Source: Azorinus chamasolen (taxonomy: Eukaryota > Mollusca > Bivalvia > Cardiida > Solecurtidae). From it: DNA of 64,000 nt. The position numbers and the translations under genes are program-made. The stretch is taken from positions 26,278,853 through 26,342,852 of the forward strand of contig OY755241.1 in the NCBI GenBank assembly GCA_963576725.1, written 5' to 3'. Shown here piece after piece: positions 1 through 11,400 of the stretch; positions within the stretch are counted from its first letter, which is position 1; every line of letters starts with the position of its first letter. The notes beneath the pieces were generated by a model. The model was not told the DNA's origin, ran no database searches, and saw nothing but the letters and a program-made list of their open reading frames with translations.

Positions 1-1
1 T

Positions 2-877
2 CTTTGGGTTTGATGAGGACTTTGGAATGCATTCTTCTGCCACTGAATATAAAATGGATGTAAATGTTTCAATGGGGTCATCACTATTTTCAAATACATC
101 TGATCTAATCTTTTCCCTACACAATATTTCAAACTTTTCCCAATTTGCTTTCTTGAGTTTCCAGCGAGGAACACATTCCTCGACTGGAGAAGCAATATGG
201 TTTAGGAATATTGGAAAGTGGTCACTTCCACATAGGTCGTCACCAACTTTCCAATCATAATCCAAGTAAATGGTTGGGTAACAAATAGAAAGATCAATGC
301 AAGTAAAAGTTCCTGATGCCGGGTGAAGATAGGTTGGGGACTTATTGTTGGAGATGCACAAATCGTGCTCACCAACAAAATCCTCAACAATTTTACCTAA
401 AGCATTAGTATTTGTAGATCCCCATAGAGGATTATGGCTATTAAAATCCCCTAACAATATAAATGGGGCAGGCAATTGTTCAACAAGGGAGTCAAGTTCT
501 TTCTTGTCAACTGTTGTCCTTGGCGGAATATAAATAGAACAAAATGTAATGACCTTATGAAGGGTGACACTGACAGTAACAACTTGTAAATTAGTTTTAA
601 TAGGTAAAAGAATATGAACAACAGAGTTGTTAACAATAATTGATGAGCCGCCAGCAGCTCTTTCACCATCGTTAAAAATATGATTATAAATAGAATAATT
701 TCTAAAGCTGACTTGATCAGTGTCCTTCAAGAATGTTTCTTGAAGACACATTATGGCCGGGTCATATTTATTCAGCAACAGAAGAATTTCAGGGTCATAT
801 TTATTCAGCAACAGAAGAATTTCATTATAATTTGCCTTAAGTCCTCTACAATTCCATTGTATTACGCAGTTTTTCAT
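2..877 (-). CDS. ORF2 N-terminus: APE-type endonuclease of a non-LTR retrotransposon (partial)
   Basis: The frame opens at the ATG at 877-875 and stays open for 292 codons to the window edge. The protein starts with WNCRG (metal/phosphate-binding Asn), then LQETFLK (catalytic Glu), IYIPP (Tyr), GDFNSHN (Asp/Asn pair), TCIDLS and GSDHFPI (terminal Asp-His), so every signature of an apurinic-endonuclease fold is present. In this family the enzyme nicks target DNA and the 3' OH primes reverse transcription. An 11-residue block containing LLLLNKYDP is present twice in tandem near residues 19-40, from a 33-bp duplication, which is unusual inside the first helix. No stop or frameshift is visible, so this part may be young; the reverse transcriptase is outside the window. 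Confidence 0.8.
   Translation of the reverse strand, partial: MKNCVIQWNCRGLKANYNEILLLLNKYDPEILLLLNKYDPAIMCLQETFLKDTDQVSFRNYSIYNHIFNDGERAAGGSSIIVNNSVVHILLPIKTNLQVVTVSVTLHKVITFCSIYIPPRTTVDKKELDSLVEQLPAPFILLGDFNSHNPLWGSTNTNALGKIVEDFVGEHDLCISNNKSPTYLHPASGTFTCIDLSICYPTIYLDYDWKVGDDLCGSDHFPIFLNHIASPVEECVPRWKLKKANWEKFEILCREKIRSDVFENSDDPIETFTSILYSVAEECIPKSSSNPK
761..826. repeat. 33-bp in-frame tandem duplication inside the endonuclease
   Basis: The motif starting gtcatatttattcagcaac occurs at 761 and again at 794, a spacing of exactly 33 bp. It adds 11 residues to the endonuclease without breaking the frame. Confidence 0.9.
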
Positions 878-906
878 TATTGATTAATGAAAATATATAT
901 ATTTAG

Positions 907-1467
907 TTAGGTTGGAGGCTTAACAGGAACAATCTTTGATTTGTCTTTTATCTTTTTTGGGGATTTGGAAGAAGGCACAATGGATGTATGTACATCCATC
1001 ACTTCTTCCTCATCCAAGCTGCTATAAGTGTTGTGCAGCTTTACAGGATTCCCTTTACCATTTGGTAAAGGATCAACACTGTTGGGTTTTGTTTTAGAGA
1101 TAGAGTTTTTCTGACTCTGAGGCGATCCCTGGGTCGCCTGACAAGCCATGTCAGACTTGCCGGAGACGGCAGAGTCAGAAATCTGTTTGTAGTTTGGCGC
1201 ACCGTATGGCCAGGTGATGATTGTCTGAGTTTCAGCGTTCTTAGTTTGGATTTTATTTTCCTTCACCTTATCTGCATAAGATGAGCCCGCAACTGTGGAA
1301 GGTTTTGAGGCTTCCACAATTTTACGGGCTTCAGGAAAGGAAACATTCTGTAGAACTCTAATTCTCTGAATTTCCTTTTCCTGCTTCCACTTGGAGTGTA
1401 AATAAGATTTTTCTAAGATATGACCAAGTGACCTACTTTTTGACCACATGTAACCCACACGTAACAA
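907..1467 (-). pseudogene. ORF1 (gag-like) C-terminal remnant of the same retrotransposon
   Basis: An open frame of 186 codons ends 29 bases before the ORF2 ATG. Its middle contains WKQEKEIQRIRV and VSFPEARKIVEA, the region that follows the CCHC knuckles in bivalve Jockey-like ORF1 proteins, and then a Ser/Pro/Lys-rich tail. The knuckles are absent: the first ~25 residues are not gag-like and probably come from flanking DNA. ORF1 proteins bind the element RNA. Without its RNA-binding part this copy is unlikely to work on its own. The annotated start is only the first open codon. Confidence 0.6.
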
Positions 1468-1920
1468 ATTTTATTAGGACAATCATTCTGACTAATTTTC
1501 ATGAAGATTTGGCTATAAATGTGACCTCTAGAGTGTTCACTTGTCACCCAGGGTTTGGGCCAATTTTGACCCCAGGGGCATGATTTATATAGCTTTTGTA
1601 GAGGACCTGAACATGATGTTGTGTGTCTAATACGAAATCAGAACCTTCAGTTTCATAGGAGAAGATTTCCAAATTTTTCACTGCATGTTTCTATAGAAAA
1701 CTAGCCACCTACTGGTGAGCTAAAAAGCATGATCATCCATAACAAACCGACTGTGGATGTACATTATACTTATTCTTAGTTTTATGATTCACTTGTCAAC
1801 AGCTTTTATGAACTTCATGTTAGAAATAATTACTTTATGAATATCAATTAGCTGGAATTCCATAATGGCTTGATGGATACAGATGTTTTATGATAACAAC
1901 AAGATGTGTTTGTGAAACAC
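1468..1920. other. No gene seen
   Basis: AT-rich sequence upstream of the truncated retrotransposon. I see no open frame with codon structure, no inverted ends and no RNA gene. Confidence 0.5.
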
Positions 1921-2283
1921 TATGCCCCCTCATATATTTGACCTCTGACCTTGACATGTCACCCCTCAAAATGTGCAGCCTCATGAGATACACAAGCATG
2001 CCAAATATCAAGTGTCTATCTCTACTGGTCCAAAAGTTATGGCCAATGTTAAAGTCGGCGATTTGACCCATATATTTGACCTCTGACCTTGAAGGATGAC
2101 CTTGACCTTGACACGTCACCCCTCAAAATGTGCGGCTTCATGAGATACATATGTATGCCAAATATCAAGTCTCTATCTATACTGGCTCAAAAGTTATGAC
2201 CAATGTTAAAGTTGCTGGCAAACAAACAGACAAACAGACAGGGCAAAAACAATATGCCCCCGACTATCTTCTATGGGGGCATA
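1921..2283. repeat. Short dispersed repeat with tatgcccc / ggggcata ends
   Basis: The block starts tatgccccct and ends gggggcata, giving complementary ends. Between them a module (tatatttgacctctgacctt, then ccaatgttaaag) occurs twice about 138 bp apart at 1933 and 2071, and a (gacaaaca)-type tract precedes the end. From memory, CTGACCTTGACC-rich units of this layout are widespread in bivalve genomes; I cannot name the family. No coding capacity. Confidence 0.55.
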
Positions 2284-3036
2284 AAAAAAGCAGAATGAGT
2301 GCAATCTACATACAATATAACATAAGGAAACACAGGACCTGGATTAGATAGCTCCTACAGCAGCCTTCTGATCTGAATCTACTGTTTTCAAATGATGAAA
2401 AGGCATTTACATGAGGGAAAGGGTTAACATTGATGTAATGCCATGGAGTAACACTGATTAGCAATGAAAATGACCAGTGAGCTGTCCATCTTGAGCTAGG
2501 CTTGCTAAGCAAGATGTGTTTGTTGAAAAACACTTTGTTCCCAACTGAGGTTTTGACCAACAAGTCATCTGGCAATTAATAATTATTTTGATATGACCTG
2601 TCACCAATCTCAATTCAGGAGATTAAAACACATCCCAAATCATGCATGTTAAAATATTTTGACAAGACAAAACTGTTTGCCTATAGATAATAACATACCA
2701 CATATAAAAAACATGTTTAAATTCACTGACTTATGGCAATGTGTAGCTGGTGAATTGAAGTACTATGGAAAGGATCTATAATTCTATGGTAACAGTTAAA
2801 TCATACCTATCAGTAGTGTTCTATACCAGGACCATTTATGTTTTAAAAGTATTCAAGTTTATAAGCAATATGAAACAATCTCTTTTAGCCCTAAGCAATA
2901 TGAAACAGTCTCTTTTAGCCCTTTCCCTCAAATGTGTTTTCGTCCATTTTCTGAGTCGACCCAGGTCAGATGGCCCCTGTAGTATCTGTCTGATCAGAAT
3001 CTGATCTTAAATCTGACCAAGCTATTATTTCTGACA
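2284..3036. other. No gene seen; one 30-bp tandem duplication
   Basis: Unique-looking AT-rich DNA between the dispersed repeat and the first SatA array. A 30-bp unit beginning aagcaatatgaaaca is present twice in tandem at 2863 and 2893. Open frames here are short and have no recognisable domain. Confidence 0.5.
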
Positions 3037-6000
3037 TGGTCCAATGTATACACCAATTTGTGCACACAAAGTATACGCCCTATCCAATTTGTACACGAAG
3101 TATATGACCTGTACAGGCCGTTTACACCACTTATACCCAATGTACAAAGCGTATAGACCGATTACACCAAGTATACACAATGTATCATCGGTTATATATG
3201 GTCCAATGTATACACCAAATTGTGCACACAAAGTATACGCCCTGTACAGGCCGTTTACACCACGTATACCCAATGTACAAAGCGTATAGACCGTTTACAC
3301 CAAGTGTACACAATGTACAAAGCGTATAGACCATTTACACCAAGTATACACAATGTACAAAGCGTATAGACCGTTTACACCAAGTATACACAATGTATCA
3401 TCGGTTATACATGGTCCAATGTATACACCAAATTGTGCACACAAAGTATACGCCCTGTACAGGCCGTTTGCACGACGTATACCCAATGTACAAAGCGTAT
3501 AGACCGTTTACACTAAGTATACACAATGTATCATCGGTTATATATGGTCCAATGTATACACAAAATGGTGCACACAAAGTATACGCCCTGTACAGGCCGT
3601 TTGCACGACGTATACCCAATGTACAAAGCGTATAGACCGTTTACACTAAGTATACACAATGTATCATCGGTTATATATGGTCCAATGTATACACGAAATT
3701 GTGCACACAAAGTATACGCCCTATACAATTTTGTACACGAAGTATATGACCTGTACAGGCCGTTTACACCACGTACATCAAGTATACACAATGTATCATC
3801 GGTTATATATGGTCCAATGTATACACCAAATTGTGCACACAAAGTATACGCCCTATACAATTTTGTACACGAAGTATATGACCTGTACAGGCCGTTTACA
3901 CCACGTATACCCAATGTACAAAGCGTATAGACCGTTTACATCAAGTATACACAATGTATCATCGGTTATATATGGTGCAATGTATACACCAAATTTTGTG
4001 CACGAAGTATACGTCCTATACAGGGCGTATGCCCAACGTACCAAGCGTACAGGCCGTGTACATCAAGTATACACAATGTATCATCGGTTATATATGGTCC
4101 AATGTATACACCAAATTGTGCACTCAAAGTATACGCCCTGTACAGGCCGTTTGCACGACGTATACCCAATGTACAAAGCGTATAGACCGTTTACACTAAG
4201 TATTCACAATGTATCATCGGTTATATATGGTCCAATGTATACACGAAATTGTGCACACAAAGTATACGCCCTATACAATTTTGTACACAAAGTATACGCC
4301 CTGTACAGGCCGTTTGCATGACGTATACCCAATGTACAAAGACAATGTATCATCGGTTATATATGGTCCAATGTATACACCAAATTGTGCACACAAAGTA
4401 TACGCCCTGTACTGGCAGTTTACACCACGTATACCCAATGTACAAAGCGTATAGACCATTTACACCAAGTATACACAATGTACAAAGCGTATAGACCGTT
4501 TACACCAAGTATACACAATGTATCATCGGTTATATATGGTCCAATGTATACACCAAATTATGCACACAAAGTATACGCCCTGTACAGGCAGTTTACACCA
4601 CGTATACCCAATGTACAAAGCGTATAGACCATTTACACCAAGTATACACAATGTACAAAGCGTATAGACCGTTTACACCAAGTATACACAATGTACAAAG
4701 CGTATAGACAGTTTACACCAAGTATACACAATGTATCATCGGTTATATATGGTCCAATGTATACACCAAATTTTGTGCACGAAGTATACGTCCTATACAG
4801 GGCGTATGCCCAACGTACCAAGCGTACAGGCCGTGTACATCAAGTATACACAATGTATCATCGGTTATATATGGTCCAATGTATACACCAAATTGTGCAC
4901 ACAAAGTACACGCCCTGTACAGGCCGTTTGCACGACGTATACCCAATGTACAAAGCGTATAGACCGTTTACATTAAGTATTCACAATGTATCATCGGTTA
5001 TATATGGTCCAATGTATACACGAAATTGTGCACACAAAGTATACGCCCTATACAATTTTGTACACGAAGTATATGACCTGTACAGGCCGTTTACACCACG
5101 TGTACCCAATGTACAAAGCGTATAGACCGTTTACACCAAGTATACACAATGTATCATCGGTTATATATGGTCCAATGTATACACAAAATGGTACACACAA
5201 AGTATACGCCCTGTACAGGCCGTTTGCACGACGTATACCCAATGTACAAAGCGTATAGACCGTTTACACTAAGTATACACAATGTATCATCGGTTATATA
5301 TGGTCCAATGTATACACCAAATTGTGCACACAAAGTATACGCCCTTTACAGGCAGTTTACACCACGTATACCCAATGTACAAAGCGTATAGACCATTTAC
5401 ACCAAGTATACACAATGTACAAAGCGTATAGACCGTTTACACCAAGTATACACAATGTATCATCGGTTATATATGGTCCAATGTATACACCAAATTGTGC
5501 ACACAAAGTATACGCCCTATACAATTTTGTACACGAAGTATATGACCTGTACAGGCCGTTTACACCACGTATACCCAATGTACAAAGCGTATAGACCGTT
5601 TACACCAAGTATACACAATGTATCATCGGTTATATATGGTCCAATGTATACACCAAATTTTGTGCACGAAGTATACGTCCTGTACAGGGCGTATGCCTAA
5701 TACCAAGCGTATAGGTCGTGTACACCAAGTATACACAATGTATCATCTGTTATATATGGTCCAATGTATACACCAAATTGTGCACACAAAGTATACGCCC
5801 TGTACAGGCCGATTACACCACGTATACCCAATGTACAAAGCGTATAGACCGTTTACACCAAGTATACACAATGTATCATCGGTTATATATGGTCCAATAT
5901 ATACACGAAATTGTGCACACAAAGTATATGCCCTATACAATTTTGTACACGAAGTATATGACCTGTACAGGCCGTTTACACTACGTATACCCAATGTACA

Positions 6001-6715
6001 AAGCGTATAGACCGTTTACACCAAGTGTACACAATGTACCAAGCGTATAGACCATTTACACCACGTATACCCAATGTACAAAGCGTATAGACCGTTTACA
6101 CCAAGTATACACAATGTATCATCGGTTATATATGGTCCAATGTATACACCAATTTGTGCACACAAAGTATACGCCCTATACAATTTTGTACACGAAGTAT
6201 ATGACCTGTACAGGCCGTTTACACCACGTGTACCCAATGTACAAAGCGTATAGACCGTTTACACCAAGTATACACAATGTATCATCGGTTATATATATGG
6301 TCCAATGTATACACCAATTTGTGCACACAAAGTATACGCCCGTTTACACTAAGTATTCACAATGTATCATCGGTTATATATGGTCCAATGTATACACGAA
6401 ATTGTGCACACAAAGTATACGCCCTATACAATTTTGTACACGAAGTATATGACCTGTACAGGCCGTTTACACCACGTATACCCAATGTACAAAGCGTATA
6501 GACCGTTTACACCAAGTGTACACAATGTACAAAGCGTATAGACCATTTACACCAAGTATACACAATGTACAAAGCGTATAGACCGTTTACACCAAGCACA
6601 CAAAGTATACGCCCTGTACAGGCCGTTTGCACGACGTATACCCAATGTACAAAGCGTATAGACCGTTTACACTAAGTATACACAATGTATCATCGGTTAT
6701 ATATGGTCCAATGTA
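3037..6715 (+). repeat. SatA satellite array, block 1 (133-bp monomer)
   Basis: The marker tcatcggtta recurs at 133-bp spacing (3531, 3664), and most of the block is made of near-identical monomers. Each monomer is built from older ~40-bp subunits around acaaagcgtatagaccgttt and from a longer subunit with the palindrome cctgtacagg. Variants include a 30-bp insertion (ctatacaattttgtacacga...) and extra 40-bp subunits. The sequence is full of self-complementary steps (gtatac, tgtaca, gtgcac) and alternating purine-pyrimidine. Few stop codons occur on either strand, so long spurious frames exist on both. The block is interrupted after 'ccaatgta' at 6715 by a retrotransposon and resumes in phase at 12078. 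Confidence 0.95.
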
Positions 6716-7290
6716 GTAGTAGTAGTGGTAGTGGACAGACGTGTTTTTGTGACTCTCGTGAATTCATCAGATTTTTATATTAACTAGTAAGATTTCAAGT
6801 GCAAAATTTGAACTATTTGGAAGAGGAATGTACAAAGAACTGTGTGTGGAAATATTCGGACGAAATAATATCAGGACTTAGCGCAAAACAAGAGACAAAA
6901 CTGTGAGTTGTTCAAATTTTAAGAAATAGTTTGCCAAAGTTATGGTGTTCTCGGTAAATCAACGCATGATTGAACATTTACCTGTATAAGCTTACAAAGA
7001 ACGTTACGTAACTAAGGACTACCTATACTGTTTGTTGTATATACAATATATACCATACTTACCTGGTACGGCTATAACCATCGAGTTACCTGTATACCTG
7101 TCCATTGAGTACCACGTGCAGAAGGATATATATACATTGTACATGTATATACCTGTTGTTTAGCACAACCAAAATCAATAGCCTGAGCTGGTGAATAACT
7201 GTTATATCAACCTGTGTGTAAAATCTGTTTAACTGTGTAAGCTATTGTTGCACTGCATTAACATACCAATTAATTTATCACAAGTGAAAT
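6716..7290 (+). promoter_or_regulatory. 5' untranslated leader of the retrotransposon
   Basis: Non-coding 575 bp from the insertion point to the ORF1 ATG, opening with gtagtagtagtggtagtgg. Non-LTR elements of this type carry an internal promoter here, but I see no specific motif that proves it. Several gtatata/tatac runs resemble the composition of the flanking satellite. Confidence 0.5.
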
Positions 7291-8427
7291 ATGAGTGTGG
7301 ATATCTCAATATATAGGGCCCGTATTGGTCTTCACTATGGCAAGTTTGGGAATCGGCGTCTGTGCAAACCACTGAAACATGGGGTATACACACCGTATAC
7401 TCGCTCTACCGATGTACACTTCCGGACAGTGATGTTGTTCATGGTTCTTATCCCACTGATTGTAATTTGTAAATATACTGTATTAGTAAATACTTTGTAC
7501 ACACAATCCAACTGTTCTAATGTCGTTAGTGGATCTGTCTCATCATGTGCTTTCAATGTTCAGCGACTCAAGATGCTTCTTGCAAATGACGTAGAGACAA
7601 ACCCTGGTCCAACGGACTTTGACACTTTGCTCCGAGCAATAAAGGAATCTGAAAACAACCTTTCAGCTCAGATGAAATTGGTACAATCTGACATTCACGA
7701 GATAAAAACCGAGATTCTTACGATAAAAAATGAACAAGTTTCTTTAAAATCCCATTTAAATGATGTTCAAGGGAAGCAATGTGACATTGAAAGTAGATTG
7801 AAAGTAACAGAAAAGACTGTTGAAGCCCTAGATGGGACTACGGAGGCTATGCAACTTGACGTAGACCATTTAATAAGTGCCACGGAATCACACGAAGACT
7901 CGCTAAATTATATCAAGACTGAGATTGAACACTTAAACAAAAAGTCAATTGCCAATAATATGAGGGTATTTGGCTTAAACATTGATGCCGAAAGTAGCGA
8001 AAGTGACCGGAGAGCCCATATCATGAAGCATGTTCTGATTGTAGCGCGTCCAGATATACATTGGGTTGTTGACGATATAAAATATGTGCGTATATTTGAA
8101 AACGACGAGAACACCTCTCCTCTAGTGATAGTTTCCTTCCGTTTCGATGATGACAAATTTCGAGTTTACGCGGGCAGAGACGAATTGCGTAAAGTGTCTA
8201 TACGAGTTGGAGATGACATGACCTATGAGCAAAGAAAGGCATTGAAGGGACTGAAAGCTCAAGGTAAAACAGGTTATTACCATAAAGGAGTATTACACAC
8301 TAGACCCGAAAATGAAGCGGACCCAGCTACCGATAAACGTGAATTTCGCCATGCAGCCCGTAAGCTCGCTGCAAACCCAAATCAAACAGTCAGTAATGAT
8401 CATGTTGAGGCAATAGAGGTAGACTAG
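7291..8427 (+). CDS. ORF1: membrane segment, 2A-like motif, coiled coil and RRM-like RNA-binding protein
   Basis: 378 codons from ATG 7291 to TAG 8425-8427. Residues 1-107 include a hydrophobic segment at about 47-67 (VMLFMVLIPLIVIC) and end in DVETNPGP (100-107), a match to the D(V/I)ExNPGP 2A consensus at which ribosomes skip the Gly-Pro bond. Downstream, residues ~108-215 form a heptad-rich coiled coil (EIKTEILTIKNEQVSLKSHL), followed by an RRM-like domain from ~222 (NNMRVFGLN) and a C-terminal domain (MTYEQRKALKGL), the layout of L1-type ORF1 proteins that trimerise and coat element RNA. If the 2A is active, the membrane-type leader is released from the RNA-binding part. The stop is followed in the same frame by ORF2. 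Confidence 0.85.
   Translation: MSVDISIYRARIGLHYGKFGNRRLCKPLKHGVYTPYTRSTDVHFRTVMLFMVLIPLIVICKYTVLVNTLYTQSNCSNVVSGSVSSCAFNVQRLKMLLANDVETNPGPTDFDTLLRAIKESENNLSAQMKLVQSDIHEIKTEILTIKNEQVSLKSHLNDVQGKQCDIESRLKVTEKTVEALDGTTEAMQLDVDHLISATESHEDSLNYIKTEIEHLNKKSIANNMRVFGLNIDAESSESDRRAHIMKHVLIVARPDIHWVVDDIKYVRIFENDENTSPLVIVSFRFDDDKFRVYAGRDELRKVSIRVGDDMTYEQRKALKGLKAQGKTGYYHKGVLHTRPENEADPATDKREFRHAARKLAANPNQTVSNDHVEAIEVD
7588..7611 (+). other. 2A-like ribosome-skipping motif (DVETNPGP)
   Basis: The eight codons gac-gta-gag-aca-aac-cct-ggt-cca encode DVETNPGP, preceded by LKMLLAN. This is the full 2A active motif; the residue before Asp is Asn rather than the common Gly. Family knowledge: 2A-like sequences have been reported in ORF1 leaders of APE-type non-LTR elements of marine invertebrates. 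Skipping would occur between Gly106 and Pro107. Activity is not proven by sequence. Confidence 0.85.
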
Positions 8428-8460
8428 GGATCAGGCCGAGGCCCACTGAGACTGAATTTG
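8425..8460 (+). promoter_or_regulatory. In-frame amber stop linking ORF1 to ORF2; candidate readthrough or reinitiation site
   Basis: ORF1 ends in TAG GGA, and the same frame continues without another stop into ORF2; the first ATG of ORF2 lies 12 codons after the stop. The intervening codons (GSGRGPLRLNL) include what looks like the first beta-strand of the endonuclease (LRLNLMCWNIDG), so the domain begins before its first ATG. The triplets after the stop (GGA TCA GG) loosely resemble the context of known UAG readthrough sites, and the following stretch is GC-rich (ggccgaggcccactg). Readthrough, start at TTG 8458 or reinitiation are all possible. Confidence 0.5.
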
Positions 8461-11400
8461 ATGTGCTGGAACATTGATGGTGTTACAAATAAGTTAGAAT
8501 TTGAAGACGTAATGACCTATTTAAACTCATTTGATATATTTGGGTTAATTGAAACCTGGCAAACTGATCATGATAAAATTACCAGGTTGTTTCCTGATTT
8601 TAATTGTTATTATAAAAATGCGTTTAAATATGATTCTAGAGGAAGAGCAATGGCTGGAGTCTGTGTTTTTGTTCACAAAACGCTACATACATTTTGTGAA
8701 CAATTACATACAGCTTCCAAGTTCATGCTATTCTTGAGGCTTGATAAAGCAATTATTGATAATGTAAATGATACTGTCCTTTGTTTTACATATTTACCTC
8801 CGGATAACTCTCCGGCATACAAGAATGATCAGTTTAAGGGGGTCGAACTCCTGGAATATGAAGTAAGTATGTTAGATCTAAATTTGTCTAACACACATCT
8901 TATAGTTATGGGTGATCTAAATGCCAGAACTGGAACTGAGTCAGACAGTATTGAGGTAGGCCATAATATTCCAGAATTTATTGAATACGAAAATCTATGG
9001 TTGACAGACTTTCCAGCTAGATCATCCTGTGATAGTAATATAAACTGGGCTGGTAGAAAGCTGCTAGACTTTTGTAAAGTGTATGGAATGTTAATTGTTA
9101 ACGGAAGATGCGGGAAAGATAAAGATGTTGGTAACTTTACATTTGCAAATGCAAATGGTAGCAGTGTGATAGACTATGTACTTGCGACTGGGGGTGTTTT
9201 GCATATACTAGGTGATTTTAGTGTTGGTGAAAGAACGGAATCATGCCACTTTCCTTTACAGGTGTCCATAGTATCAAACCGCTTCCCAGTAAACCAGCCA
9301 GTAACTGAACAGGGCAAATCTGATAACAGGCCAGTTTATCTTTTTACTGAGAGAAACGTTGTTAAGCTTAGAGACAATCTTATGAACTTTTCAAGGGATA
9401 ATCTAACAAAGATTACAAGTTGTATTAACAATCTGGGTGAGGGGATCGATGACATACTAGATAAGATAATGGAGGGTGTTGAAAATGCATTAGCAGTTTG
9501 CAAGAAACCAGTTAGGTCTCGTAAGAAACGACCGCAACCCCCATGGTTCGATAAAGATTGTTCGAGTATGAAAAGAGATAAAACAAAAGCGCTGCGAAAA
9601 TACAGGCAGAATCGATCCACAGCAAACTTAGAGTTTTACATAGGCTGTAAACAAAGGTTTAAGGCACTTTGTCATTCGAAAAAGACCGGTATGTATGCCA
9701 GACAGCTAGATGACTTATGTAAATGTTCAAATAACCCTAGATCATTTTGGAAAGTACTCAAATGTATTACAAATGCTGATACAGTTCAGGCCAATATTAA
9801 TATAGATAAGTGGAAAGAACATTTTGAAACATTATTCCAAGGTGATGACACTGAGGATAATACCAATTTTAATGTTTTGGATGAAGATGATGATTTGGAT
9901 GAGATCAGAAATGCAATTTTTAATTTGGAAATAACAGATGAGGAAATTGCAATGAGTATTAAGTCATTAAACAGTTCAAAAGCACCTGGAGAGGATGGTA
10001 TTCCTCCCGTTTTCTTTAAGCACTCTATTGATATTATAATGCCTGTTATGGTAAGGCTATTTAATAGATTGTTTTTAAATGGTGAATTTCCTACTGCATG
10101 GGGTAGTGCGGTTCTAGTGCCGATATATAAGAAAGGTGACCGAGATAATCCGGAAAACTACCGTGGTATATCTCTGTTAGATATATTTGGTAAAATTTAT
10201 ACCAGCATAATTAACAGGAGACTCTCTTTTTTTGCTAATGTTTTCAATAAGATTGATGAGTCACAGTCAGGTTTTAGAGAAGGGTACTCTACAATAGACA
10301 ACGCATTTGTCCTGCAGTCTATAATATCCAAGCAGCTCACTAAAAAAAGGGGTAAATTATATGTTGCATTCGTAGACTTCAAAACGGCTTTTGATTCAGT
10401 TAAACGGAGTAAACTCTGGGAAGTTCTTCAACGAGCTGATGTAAATGGTAATCTTTATCGGGCTTTAACTGCAATGTACCAGAAAGTGAAATCCTGTGTT
10501 AAATACAATGGTAAGATATCTGAGTATTTCGACTGTCCAGTTGGACTCAAACAAGGCTGTTTGGCATCACCGAAACTATTTTTATTTTTCATAAATGAAC
10601 TTTCCTTAAAGATGAAACAAAATAAATACCTAAGAGGGATTCAGCTTCAGCCAAATGACATAGAAATTCTGCTTCTAATGTTTGCAGATGATGTAGCCCT
10701 CATGGCAGACACAGTTAAAGATCTACAAAAACAATTAAATGTATTGAGCGAGTTTTGCCAAACCAGCTGTCTTAGAGTTAATACCCAGAAAACTAAAGTA
10801 ATGGTGTTTAAAAAAGGGGGCACGCTGTCTAGACACGAGAAATGGACTTACGGAGGGGAGGTCTTACAAATAGTGAATGCATTTACATATGTAGGTGTTA
10901 CATTCACCTCTCGCCTCTCTTTGAATGAAATGGCTGGAGATTTAGCCACGAAAGCAAAGAGGGCATTATTATCAATTTTAGCATCCCTGTACAATTATGG
11001 TCAACTATCATATAGTATATTTTTCAAGTTGTTTGACTCTAAAATATTACCAATTGTTACGTATGGTTCAGAAATATGGGGATACCATTCCAGAAATAGT
11101 TCAGAAACAGTGTTAAATTACGCTTGTAAGAGATATCTTTGTACGAGCAGAAACTCGACAAATGCTGCTGTCCTAGGAGATTGCGGGCGTTTTCCGATAT
11201 CAATAGAAACCTCTAGGAGATGCATAAAATATTGGTTAAAAATTCTGAAAATGTCTGATACAAGGTATGTCAAAAAGTGTTACAACATGCTATTAGAAAT
11301 GCCAAATGATGGTTACTTTAATTGGTCATCGGAGGTGAAAAACCTTTTATGTAAATATGGTTTTGCTTATATTTGGTATGACCAAGGTACTGAAAATGAA

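Larger units (their letters stand above)
1..1420 (-). mobile_element. 5'-truncated Jockey-type non-LTR retrotransposon, cut by window edge
   Basis: Read on the minus strand, the end of a gag-like ORF1 is followed 29 bases later by the start of an endonuclease-led ORF2, the order seen in Jockey-superfamily LINEs. Resemblance to the gag family starts near position 1390 (at SKWKQEKEIQ); upstream of that the zinc-knuckle region is not recognisable. The copy is therefore 5'-truncated, as is usual for target-primed reverse transcription. The reverse transcriptase and 3' end lie beyond the left edge of the window. The assignment to Jockey rests on the ORF1 type and the WNCRG opening of the endonuclease; the clade is an inference. 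Confidence 0.7.

Noticed and set aside
2306..2575. 89-codon minus-strand open frame
   Set aside because: No domain, no splice or start context, and composition like the AT-rich surroundings.
3037..6715. Many open frames of 60-230 codons on both strands (repeating MYHRLYMVQCIH, GVNGLYALYIGYT and similar)
   Set aside because: They are products of the SatA period. Frames on both strands and in all phases repeat with the monomer, have no codon bias and end wherever a variant creates a stop. Same for blocks at 12078-15215, 33930-46890 and 55267-55847.
7381..7420. SatA-like sequence inside ORF1 (gtatacacaccgtatac)
   Set aside because: Only ~17 bases resemble the satellite and they encode an in-frame stretch of ORF1; chance similarity is more likely than satellite capture.
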